From: Microvirga sp. ACRRW
GTDB lineage: Bacteria > Pseudomonadota > Alphaproteobacteria > Rhizobiales > Beijerinckiaceae
Assembly: GCF_022346925.1 (NCBI RefSeq)
Contig: NZ_JAKRNJ010000001.1
Location: 620,001-684,000, forward strand
Length of the DNA stretch: 64,000 nucleotides
Direction: 5' to 3'
Below the pieces are notes generated by a model, which saw only the letters and a program-made list of their open reading frames with translations, was not told the DNA's origin and searched no databases. The first letter of the stretch is position 1; each line of letters begins with the position of its first letter. A program made the translations under genes and the position numbers. Below are positions 25,743 through 34,149 of this stretch, one piece after another.

Positions 25743-27608
25743 TTATAAAGACACCGCTTCCGGGGAGGTATTTCCCTCCCCCGCTCCTAGGAAGCCGCCC
25801 GACTGCCGGCGCCAGAGTCGGGCATAAAGACCGCCTGCTCGAAGCAGCTCCGCATGGCTCCCCTCCTCCAGGATGCGCCCTTCCTCGAGCACGATGAGCC
25901 GGTCGAGGGCCGCGATGGTGGAGAGGCGATGGGCGATGGCGAGCACGGTCTTGCCCTCCATGAGGGTGGAGAGCGATTCCTGGATTGCCGCCTCGACCTC
26001 CGAATCCAGGGCGGAGGTCGCCTCGTCGAGCACCAGGATCGGGGCGTCCTTCAGGATCACCCGGGCGATAGCGATGCGCTGGCGCTGTCCGCCGGAGAGC
26101 TTCACGCCCCGCTCGCCGACATGGGCGTCATAGCCCCTCCGGCCCCGGTGGTCCTCCAGACCCATGATGAAATCGTGGGCATGGGCGAGCTTTGCCGCCT
26201 CGATGATCTCCCGCTCCGTGGCTCCGGGCCGCCCATAAGCGATGTTGTCCCGGATCGAGCGGTGAAGGAGCGAGGTGTCCTGGGTCACCACGGCGATGGC
26301 GGAGCGCAGGGAATCCTGCGAAACCCTGGCGATGTCCTGCCCGTCGATGAGGATGTGCCCGCCCTCCACGTCGTGAAGGCGAAGCAGCAGCGAGGTGATG
26401 GTGGTTTTGCCCGCGCCGCTGGTGCCCACGAGCCCCACCTTCTCGCCGGCTCGGATCGTGAGATCGAGCCCTTCGATCACTCCCTCTTCCTTACCGTAAT
26501 GGAAGGACACACTCTCAAAGCGGATCTCGCCGCGGGCCACCTTCAGGCGCGGAGCCTCGGACACATCCACCAGCCCGTGCGGACGGGCGATGGTCTGCAT
26601 GCTCTCCTGCACCGTGCCGATATTCTCGAAGACGTCGCGGACCGTGTGCATGACCCAGCCGGACATGGCGAGGATGCGCATGACGAGGGCCAATCCCGCC
26701 GCTGCCTCGCCACTGGTCATGGCGCCCCGGCTCCAGAGCATGACGGATAGGGCTCCGGTGGAGGCCAGGAGCAGGCTGTTCATGAAGGAAAGGATGCCCG
26801 CGACGGTGGTGTTCAGCCTCAAGGACCGGAGGAAGGCATCCGTATTGGCCCCTACGGCTTCCCTGACGGCCGAGCGCTCCTCGTCGGACCGGGCGAAGAG
26901 CTTGACCGTGAGAATGTTGGTGTAGCTGTCCACCACCCGGCCCACGAGGGCCGAGCGGGTATCGGCCACTTTCAGGGACCGCTCCTTGGCCCGCGGCACG
27001 AAGAACCACAGCAATAAGGCATAGGCCGCGACCCAGATTCCCATGGGCATAGCGAGCCAGGGGCTGATGCTGGTAAAGACGCCGAGCGCCGTAATCGCAT
27101 AGATCACCACATAGAGCAGCGTATCGATCAGGGTGACGGCAATGCTGCGGATCGCGCCGCCGCCCTGCATGACGCGGTTGGCGAGGCGGCCGGCGAAATC
27201 GGCCTGAAAATAGCTCACCGCATGGCCCAGCGTGTAAACATGGGTCCGCCAGCGGATCATGTTGGTGCTCTGCGGGATGATGACCTGGTTAGAGATCAGC
27301 TCATGCGCGAAGTTCAGGATAGGCCTGACAAGGACGACAAGGGCCGCCATTCCGAGAAGCGTGGTGCCGTGATCGACCCAGATCCGGTCCGGCGTGGACT
27401 TGGTCAGGATGTCCACCAGCCAGCCCAGCAGGATGTAGAGGGACGATTCGAACAGGCCGACGACCAGCGCCACGATGAAGAGGATGACGAGCCAGAAGCG
27501 GACCGGCTTGAGATAATGCCAGGTAAAGCCGCTTACCGTATTGGGCGGGGTCTCGCTCTCATTGAACGGAGCAAAGGGATCGACCCTCTTTTCAAACCAC
27601 CGGAACAT
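25743..27608 (-). CDS. ABC transporter, fused permease and ATPase (exporter type)
   Basis: A half-transporter of about 621 residues with an N-terminal six-helix membrane domain (residues about 40-330) and a C-terminal ATPase: Walker A GTSGAGKTT, signature LSGGQRQRIAIAR, Walker B ILVLDEATSALD and the switch histidine in AIAHRLSTI. Exporters of this type move drugs or lipids as homodimers. The C-terminus is a short low-complexity tail. I prefer the ATG at 27608 (MFRWFEKRVDP). It is transcribed divergently from trmL. Substrate unknown. Confidence 0.88.
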   Translation of the reverse strand: MFRWFEKRVDPFAPFNESETPPNTVSGFTWHYLKPVRFWLVILFIVALVVGLFESSLYILLGWLVDILTKSTPDRIWVDHGTTLLGMAALVVLVRPILNFAHELISNQVIIPQSTNMIRWRTHVYTLGHAVSYFQADFAGRLANRVMQGGGAIRSIAVTLIDTLLYVVIYAITALGVFTSISPWLAMPMGIWVAAYALLLWFFVPRAKERSLKVADTRSALVGRVVDSYTNILTVKLFARSDEERSAVREAVGANTDAFLRSLRLNTTVAGILSFMNSLLLASTGALSVMLWSRGAMTSGEAAAGLALVMRILAMSGWVMHTVRDVFENIGTVQESMQTIARPHGLVDVSEAPRLKVARGEIRFESVSFHYGKEEGVIEGLDLTIRAGEKVGLVGTSGAGKTTITSLLLRLHDVEGGHILIDGQDIARVSQDSLRSAIAVVTQDTSLLHRSIRDNIAYGRPGATEREIIEAAKLAHAHDFIMGLEDHRGRRGYDAHVGERGVKLSGGQRQRIAIARVILKDAPILVLDEATSALDSEVEAAIQESLSTLMEGKTVLAIAHRLSTIAALDRLIVLEEGRILEEGSHAELLRAGGLYARLWRRQSGGFLGAGEGNTSPEAVSL

Positions 27609-27707
27609 GCCTTTTCCCGAATCTTGTCCTGAAGTCCCCCTCGTTAACACAAGGAGGATCGGAAGCGTTCACTTGACGAGAGCCCATCCTGCGCCGATGA
27701 CGGAACC

Positions 27708-28187
27708 ATGCCTCGTCTCGCCATCTTCCAGCCGGATATCCCGCAGAACACCGGCACCATGCTGCGCCTCGCCGCCTGCCTCGGCGTGCCCGTGGACATC
27801 ATCGAGCCCGCGGCCTTCGACGTCTCGGACCGGAACTTGCGCCGCTCGGGCATGGATTACCTCAACAGCGTGACGATCACACGTCACATTTCCTGGAGGG
27901 CCTTCGAGGAATGGCGCCGCGATAGCAAGAGCCGGCTGGTGCTCGCCACCACCAAGGGCGCGATGCCCTATACGGATTTCCAGTATCAGCCCGACGACAT
28001 CATCCTCGTCGGGCGTGAATCGGCGGGCGTACCGGATGATGTGCATGTGGCGGCCGACGCTCGGATCATTATCCCCATGCAGACCGGCATGCGTTCGCTC
28101 AACGTGGCCGTAACAGCCGCCATGATTCTCGGCGAAGTCTTGCGACAGACAGGTTCCTTCCCTATTCCCTCCAGCACCGAAGCCTGA
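27708..28187 (+). CDS. trmL: tRNA (cytidine/uridine-2'-O-)-methyltransferase TrmL
   Basis: A SPOUT methyltransferase of 159 residues that modifies the wobble base of tRNA-Leu. The typical features are [20 protein letters not shown] at the N-terminus, [12 protein letters not shown] in the knot region, and [16 protein letters not shown] near the C-terminus. It precedes hemF by ten bases, so the two are probably co-transcribed. Confidence 0.93.
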   Translation: MPRLAIFQPDIPQNTGTMLRLAACLGVPVDIIEPAAFDVSDRNLRRSGMDYLNSVTITRHISWRAFEEWRRDSKSRLVLATTKGAMPYTDFQYQPDDIILVGRESAGVPDDVHVAADARIIIPMQTGMRSLNVAVTAAMILGEVLRQTGSFPIPSSTEA

Positions 28188-28197
28188 GGCGACAGCC

Positions 28198-29094
28198 ATG
28201 ACCGACAAAGCCGATATCGAGCGCCTGCAGATCGAAGCGCCGCTCTGGTTCGCCTCTCTCCGCGACCGGATCTGCGCCGCCTTCGAGCATTTGGAGGACG
28301 AGGTCACAGCTCCCCTCCCCTCCGAGGCTTTGCAAGCTGGCCGTTTCGAGCGCACGCCCTGGGAACGCAAGGATCACAGCGACGCGCCGGGCGGCGGCGG
28401 CGTGATGTCGATGATGCGCGGGCGCGTATTCGAGAAGGTCGGCGTCCATGTCTCGACGGTTCACGGAGAATTCGCGCCGGAATTTCGCGGCCAGATTCCA
28501 GGCTCCGATCAGGATCCGCGATTCTGGGCCGGCGGCATTTCGCTGATCGCTCATCCGTGGAACCCGAACGTGCCCACGGTTCACATGAACACGCGGTTCG
28601 TGGTGACGACGAAAGCGTGGTTCGGAGGCGGAGCCGATCTCACGCCCGTGCTCGACCGCAGACGCACGCAGGATGATCCCGACACCATCGCCTTTCATGC
28701 GATCATGGAAGAAGCCTGCAGCCGCCATGCGCCGGAAGGTTCTTACGAGAAGTACAAGAAGTGGTGTGACGAGTATTTCTATCTCAAACACCGCCACGAA
28801 CCGCGCGGCATCGGCGGCATTTTCTACGATTACCATTGGACCGGAAATCCGGACGAGGATCTCGCCTTTACCAAGGACGTAGGAGAGGCATTTCTGAAGG
28901 TCTATCCCGAAATCGTGCGCCGCAACGTGTTCGACAAATGGACCGAGGCAGACCGCATCGAGCAGCAGGTGCGGCGTGGACGCTATGTGGAGTTCAACCT
29001 GCTCTACGATCGCGGGACGATCTTCGGCCTCAAGACCGGCGGCAACATCGCATCGATCCTGTCATCCATGCCGCCAACGGTGCGGTGGCCCTGA
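28198..29094 (+). CDS. hemF: Oxygen-dependent coproporphyrinogen-III oxidase
   Basis: Converts coproporphyrinogen III to protoporphyrinogen IX with O2 in heme synthesis. Conserved stretches include [19 protein letters not shown]-like sequence (here [16 protein letters not shown]), [34 protein letters not shown] and [15 protein letters not shown] with FGLKTGGN. At 298 residues it has the normal length. Co-directional with trmL. It supplies heme for the cytochromes and globin encoded elsewhere in the window. Confidence 0.96.
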   Translation: MTDKADIERLQIEAPLWFASLRDRICAAFEHLEDEVTAPLPSEALQAGRFERTPWERKDHSDAPGGGGVMSMMRGRVFEKVGVHVSTVHGEFAPEFRGQIPGSDQDPRFWAGGISLIAHPWNPNVPTVHMNTRFVVTTKAWFGGGADLTPVLDRRRTQDDPDTIAFHAIMEEACSRHAPEGSYEKYKKWCDEYFYLKHRHEPRGIGGIFYDYHWTGNPDEDLAFTKDVGEAFLKVYPEIVRRNVFDKWTEADRIEQQVRRGRYVEFNLLYDRGTIFGLKTGGNIASILSSMPPTVRWP

Positions 29095-29102
29095 GCGAGT
29101 GG

Positions 29103-29246
29103 CGTCATCCCGGGGCTGCGGAGCAGAACCCGGGATCGCATGACGAGTATGGCGCGAGAGCAACCCCTATCCCGAATGGGAGAGGTATTCCCGTGCCTTA
29201 TCCTGCTTGCGATCCCGGATCTGCGCTGCGCTTCGTCCGGGATGGC
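29103..29246. repeat. Composite palindromic intergenic repeat, copy B (inverted relative of copy A)
   Basis: The left half CGTCATCCCGGGGCTGCGGA matches the reverse complement of the right half of the element at 19228-19331; the right half, ending CTTCGTCCGGGATGGC, matches the reverse complement of its left half. The two halves are about 70 bases apart here. Again it lies exactly between two convergent genes. Confidence 0.8.
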
Positions 29247-29255
29247 ATGCTGGTG

Positions 29256-30503
29256 TCAGTCCTGCGCGGAGACACGCTCCAGCAAATCCTTCGCGTAAGC
29301 CTCGTCCGTGCGGCACCCCTCCGCAAGCCAAGCCTGACGTGCTTGCGCAAGAATCTCACCCACTCTCGGTCCTTTCGGGATTCCCCGTGCGATGAGATCG
29401 GCTCCGCGCAACGGAAAAACCGGCACCGCCTCCGCACCGCTCCGATAAAGGGCGAGAACCTCGATAGCCTGCTTCTCGACGACAGGCGAAGGCTCGCCTT
29501 CGATGGCAGCGAGAGCGACGCTCAGCGTTTCCACGCCATGATCCGCCACGAGGCGACGTATAGCGATCGCATCGAGCGGCAAGGGCCAGGTTTTCAGGAT
29601 CACGAGCAGCCGCGCATAAGTCGTGAGCTTCTTGTGCTCGTCGTTGGACAATCGCAGATGCTCGCGCAAGCGGTCCGCATCCTGCTCGACCATCATGGCA
29701 AGGGCCGCAAGCCTCCATGTGGCACCTGGATCATCCTTGTCGAACGCAGCAATCCGGCTGAAGCGTCCAAACTCGGCAGCGCCTGCGAGAAGCCATGTGA
29801 GAAAGCCGTGATCACCTAAAATTCGAAGCGTCTCTTCCGCGCGGCGCGCGACGAGGAGCCTGAGCAATTCGTGCCGGATTCTCTCCTTCGAGAGAATGGC
29901 CATTCCCTGTCGCTCGGCGCCCGATGCGGCAAGTCCCTCTGCATCTGGATCCCCTTGCGCGTATTCCGCGTGGAAGCGGAAGAAGCGCATGATGCGTAAG
30001 AAATCCTCGCGAATGCGCGTACGCGCATCGCCGATGAAGCGCACACGCCGCGCGCTCAAATCGGCAATGCCATCGGTATAGTCGTAGAGCTGCCCGTCGA
30101 GGCCGAGCGAGAGAGCATTGATCGTAAAATCGCGCCGCTTGGCATCAAGCACGAAGTCGCGCCCGAAATGTACGACCGCATAGCGTCCGTCCGTCTCTAC
30201 ATCCTCGCGCAGCGTCGTGACCTCGAAGGGCTCGCCATCGACGATCACGGTGATGGTGCCGTGGTCGATGCCTGTCGGAACGGATTTGAACCCCGCCGCA
30301 TTCGCCCGCTTCACCATGGAATCCGGCAGCATGGTGGTGGCGCAATCGACTTCCGTGACGGGGCGCCCGAGCAATGCGTTGCGCACCGCGCCACCCACGA
30401 TGCGCATCTCTTCGCCATCGCCATTGAAGACGTCCAGCAGGCGGCGCAGCTGCGGGCGTTCGAGCAAGGCTTTCAGCGCCGTATGATCGAGAGTGTCACT
30501 CAC
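29256..30503 (-). CDS. CCA tRNA nucleotidyltransferase / poly(A) polymerase family
   Basis: Adds or repairs the 3' CCA of tRNA. Class II nucleotidyltransferase motifs: MRIVGGAVRNALLGRPVTEVDCAT (the DxD pair is VDCA here preceded by TE), RRDFTINALSL, RVRFIGDARTRIREDFLRIMRFFRF. It has about 415 residues. The start is a GTG at 30503 that overlaps the upstream gene's TGA by four bases (GTGA), so translation is coupled; the longer open frame upstream runs through that gene and is not real. It belongs to a four-gene minus-strand unit. Confidence 0.92.
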   Translation of the reverse strand: MSDTLDHTALKALLERPQLRRLLDVFNGDGEEMRIVGGAVRNALLGRPVTEVDCATTMLPDSMVKRANAAGFKSVPTGIDHGTITVIVDGEPFEVTTLREDVETDGRYAVVHFGRDFVLDAKRRDFTINALSLGLDGQLYDYTDGIADLSARRVRFIGDARTRIREDFLRIMRFFRFHAEYAQGDPDAEGLAASGAERQGMAILSKERIRHELLRLLVARRAEETLRILGDHGFLTWLLAGAAEFGRFSRIAAFDKDDPGATWRLAALAMMVEQDADRLREHLRLSNDEHKKLTTYARLLVILKTWPLPLDAIAIRRLVADHGVETLSVALAAIEGEPSPVVEKQAIEVLALYRSGAEAVPVFPLRGADLIARGIPKGPRVGEILAQARQAWLAEGCRTDEAYAKDLLERVSAQD

Positions 30504-30757
30504 TGAAATTGTCCCGGGACGACTCGCCCATTTTCGATATGCGTCGGCACGAAGGCACCGGTGTGATGATCCGTCATGAAACCCGTGACGACGAGCGAGG
30601 CGATGACCATAACAAGACCCGCGATCGTGAGCCAGAGAGATTGGTCGCTCCACGAGGACCAGGCCAAGGCATTGCGCCGACGGATGACGAGATACACCCC
30701 AAACAGAACGAAAGGCAGGAGAAACAGCACCAATCCCTGCAGGAACGCACGCGTCAT
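30500..30757 (-). CDS. DUF6111 family membrane protein
   Basis: An 85-residue protein with two hydrophobic segments (LQGLVLFLLPFVLFGVYLVI and LWLTIAGLVMVIASLVVTGF) joined by a basic and Trp-rich loop, and a hydrophilic tail. Its place between the CoA pyrophosphatase-like NUDIX gene and the CCA transferase, with four-base overlaps on both sides, is typical for the DUF6111 family in Hyphomicrobiales. Function unknown. Confidence 0.75.
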   Translation of the reverse strand: MTRAFLQGLVLFLLPFVLFGVYLVIRRRNALAWSSWSDQSLWLTIAGLVMVIASLVVTGFMTDHHTGAFVPTHIENGRVVPGQFQ

Positions 30758-31392
30758 ACCGTATAGAGCCTCTCATAAAGGTTGCGGATGATTCCCGCTG
30801 TTACGCCCCAGATATAGCGCCCTTCATAGGGCATCGCATAATAACGCCTGAGCTTCCCCTTCCATTCACGGGAATGAAGCTCGTGTCGCTCCGGGTCCAT
30901 CAGAAAGCTCAGCGGCACCTCGAAAACATCGGCCACCTCATTCGGATTGATGGCGAGCGTGTAGGATGGCGAAACCTGCGCCACAACGGGAATCACAAGG
31001 TAGTTAGTGGTCGAGAGATAGGCATCGAGATAGCCGATCAGATCAATGAAACGGCTGTCGAGCCCGATCTCCTCTTGGGCTTCGCGACAGGCCGCGGCCA
31101 GGATCGAGTCGTCCTCCGGATCGACCCGCCCACCAGGAAAGGCGATCTGCCCTGAATGCTGGCGCAGATGGGCGGAGCGCTCGGTGAGCAGCAAAGCAGG
31201 CTCCTCGCGCATCACGACAGGTACCAGCACGGCGGCCGGCTTCGGCTGGAGGGGATAGACCAGTGGCACGTTGTCGAGGGTGTGGTCCCCGCGCGGATTG
31301 GCCAGCGCGTCTTCCAGATGCGGCGGCTCGTGACGCAGGCGCTTCGCGGCAAGGGCCAGAAAATCCAGCACGTCCAGAGGGGCCGCCCTCAT
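30754..31392 (-). CDS. CoA pyrophosphatase-like NUDIX hydrolase
   Basis: A 212-residue NUDIX hydrolase. The NUDIX box is GGRVDPEDDSILAAACREAQEEIGL, and the preceding LLLTERSAHLRQHSGQIAFPG is the CoA pyrophosphatase (NudL-like) signature. Such enzymes cleave CoA to phosphopantetheine and 3',5'-ADP. Its start overlaps the end of the DUF1285 gene by four bases, and its stop overlaps the start of the DUF6111 gene. Confidence 0.88.
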   Translation of the reverse strand: MRAAPLDVLDFLALAAKRLRHEPPHLEDALANPRGDHTLDNVPLVYPLQPKPAAVLVPVVMREEPALLLTERSAHLRQHSGQIAFPGGRVDPEDDSILAAACREAQEEIGLDSRFIDLIGYLDAYLSTTNYLVIPVVAQVSPSYTLAINPNEVADVFEVPLSFLMDPERHELHSREWKGKLRRYYAMPYEGRYIWGVTAGIIRNLYERLYTV

Positions 31393-31991
31393 AAGAGATC
31401 CCCCAGCTCCGCGACATCAGCAATGGCAAAGAAGACCTGGCCCGCCGCGATCCCGAACACGGCCTTGCCCTCGACCTCCCGCTCCTCGACGAGCGCCATC
31501 AGATCCATGGTGAGCGCACGGGTGAGGAGCGCCCACAGCTCGCCGCGAACCTTCACATAGGGCTTCACGCCCCCATGCCCGTCCCGTTCAAAGCGCAGGG
31601 GATGACCCGGACCCACCTGCACGAGATCGTCCACATTGGTCCGCAACGCGATCTGGCGGCTGTCCCCCTCCCCCTCGACGGCCATCTCGACGGCAAGGAA
31701 CGGGGCATCATCAACGGTGATTCCCACCCGCTCCACCGGGGTCACCAGCACGTAGCGCTCAGGATCCTTGCGAAGAACCGTGGAGAACAGCTTCACGAGG
31801 GCAGGCCGGTTGATGGGCGAGCCCATGTAATGCCAGGAGCCGTCGGCGGCGATGCGCATGTCGATCTCGCCGCAATAAGGGGGGTTCCAGCGCTCCACCG
31901 GAGGCGGACCCTTGCGCTTGGCATCGGAGCCCAGCGCCTCCGTGAGGCGGGACAGGGCGCTGCCGGGGTTGGGGGCGTTGGAATCCGTCAT
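31389..31991 (-). CDS. DUF1285 domain protein
   Basis: A 200-residue protein matching DUF1285: VERWNPPYCGEIDMRIAADG, WHYMGSPINRPALVKLFSTVL, DPERYVLVTPVERVGI. Family function is unsettled. It is the first gene of a tightly overlapping minus-strand unit followed by NUDIX, DUF6111 and CCA transferase genes, and diverges from the MoxR operon. Confidence 0.85.
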   Translation of the reverse strand: MTDSNAPNPGSALSRLTEALGSDAKRKGPPPVERWNPPYCGEIDMRIAADGSWHYMGSPINRPALVKLFSTVLRKDPERYVLVTPVERVGITVDDAPFLAVEMAVEGEGDSRQIALRTNVDDLVQVGPGHPLRFERDGHGGVKPYVKVRGELWALLTRALTMDLMALVEEREVEGKAVFGIAAGQVFFAIADVAELGDLL

Positions 31992-32192
31992 GACGCAGGT
32001 GTGAACAGGAATGTGAAGTTGGGGGATCGACGTAAGGCAATCATCGGCTACTTCCTAAGCATAGAGTCCTCCGCTGCCACGTCCAATCTTTCGATCCCAC
32101 CCGCTGCGGCGCATCGACCCTTGCCACTCGATAGGCATCGAAGGCAGACTAGGTGTTTGGGGGCGTATGCAACGGAGAGGGAGAGTGACCTC

Positions 32193-33209
<1,017 letters not shown>

Positions 33210-33220
33210 GGATCGCTGTC

Positions 33221-34147
33221 ATGACCCGCGTCCGGGTCCTTCCCGAAAGTGCCCGCTCGCCGGGACGCCAGGAAACCGAGAACGCCCTCTCGCTCGCCCA
33301 TCGCATGCCGCGCCTCGTGCTCGAAGCGCGGCGCGTGGCGGCGAACCTTGCGCACGGCATCCATGGGCGCAGGCGCGCGGGTATCGGCGAAAGCTTCTGG
33401 CAATTCCGCCCCTTCGTGGCAGGCGAGTCTGCGCAGCGCATCGACTGGCGACGTTCCGGCCGCGACGACCGGCTCTACGTGCGCGAGCGGGAATGGGAGA
33501 CGGCGCAGAATCTGTGGATCTGGATCGACCGTTCCGCTTCCATGGGCTATGCCTCGGAACTCGCGCAGGCTCCCAAGATCGAGCGAGCCATCGTGCTGGG
33601 CTTCGCCCTTGCCGATTGCTTCGTGGAATCGGGCGAGCGTGTCGGCATGCTTGGCCTCATGGCTCCGCGCGCGACGCGGCGCATCGCCGAGACCATGGCG
33701 CAGACCCTGGTGACGGATCGCGCGTCGCTCGAAGAGGACATGCCTCCCGCCGCCCCTATCGCTCCGCAGCACGAGGCCATCCTGATCGGCGATTTCCTCT
33801 CTCCCGTGCGTGACATCGCCGCCACCGTGGAAGGCATATCCGCGCGCGGCGCACGCGGCCACCTCGTCATGATCGTCGATCCGGTCGAGGAGACATTCCC
33901 GTTCCAGGGCCAGGCGGTTTTGCACGATCTTGAGGATGGCCTGTCGCTTCGCATCGGCGATGCCGAAGCCTGGGGACGCGCCTATCGTGAACGCATCGGG
34001 GCGCATCGCGCCGAGTTGCAGGAACTCACGCACCGTCGCGGCTGGACCTTCACGATTCACCGCACCGACCGTCCAGCAAGCGAAGCGGCTTTGCGCCTCC
34101 TGACGCTGGTCTCCGCCGCGCGCGGCGCTAAGCTGGGAGGGCGCTGA
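33221..34147 (+). CDS. DUF58 domain protein (VWA-like)
   Basis: A 308-residue protein with the DUF58 core: RRAGIGESFWQFRPFVAGES, RIDWRRSGRDDRLYVREREWE. It contains a MIDAS-like DxSxS (IDRSASMGYAS), so it may coordinate metal as a VWA domain. It starts 11 bases after the MoxR stop; MoxR-DUF58 pairs are typical. The DUF4159 gene follows two bases after its stop. Confidence 0.9.
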   Translation: MTRVRVLPESARSPGRQETENALSLAHRMPRLVLEARRVAANLAHGIHGRRRAGIGESFWQFRPFVAGESAQRIDWRRSGRDDRLYVREREWETAQNLWIWIDRSASMGYASELAQAPKIERAIVLGFALADCFVESGERVGMLGLMAPRATRRIAETMAQTLVTDRASLEEDMPPAAPIAPQHEAILIGDFLSPVRDIAATVEGISARGARGHLVMIVDPVEETFPFQGQAVLHDLEDGLSLRIGDAEAWGRAYRERIGAHRAELQELTHRRGWTFTIHRTDRPASEAALRLLTLVSAARGAKLGGR

Positions 34148-34149
34148 TC

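Noticed and set aside
19228-29246. Inverted repeat pair considered as ends of a 10-kb composite transposon
   Set aside because: The enclosed genes are housekeeping (apt, mtnP, petABC, hemF, trmL), and no transposase or target duplication is visible.
31575-32192. Long open frame fused to the MoxR gene
   Set aside because: It runs antisense through the DUF1285 gene, and MoxR has a clear ATG with ribosome site at 32193.
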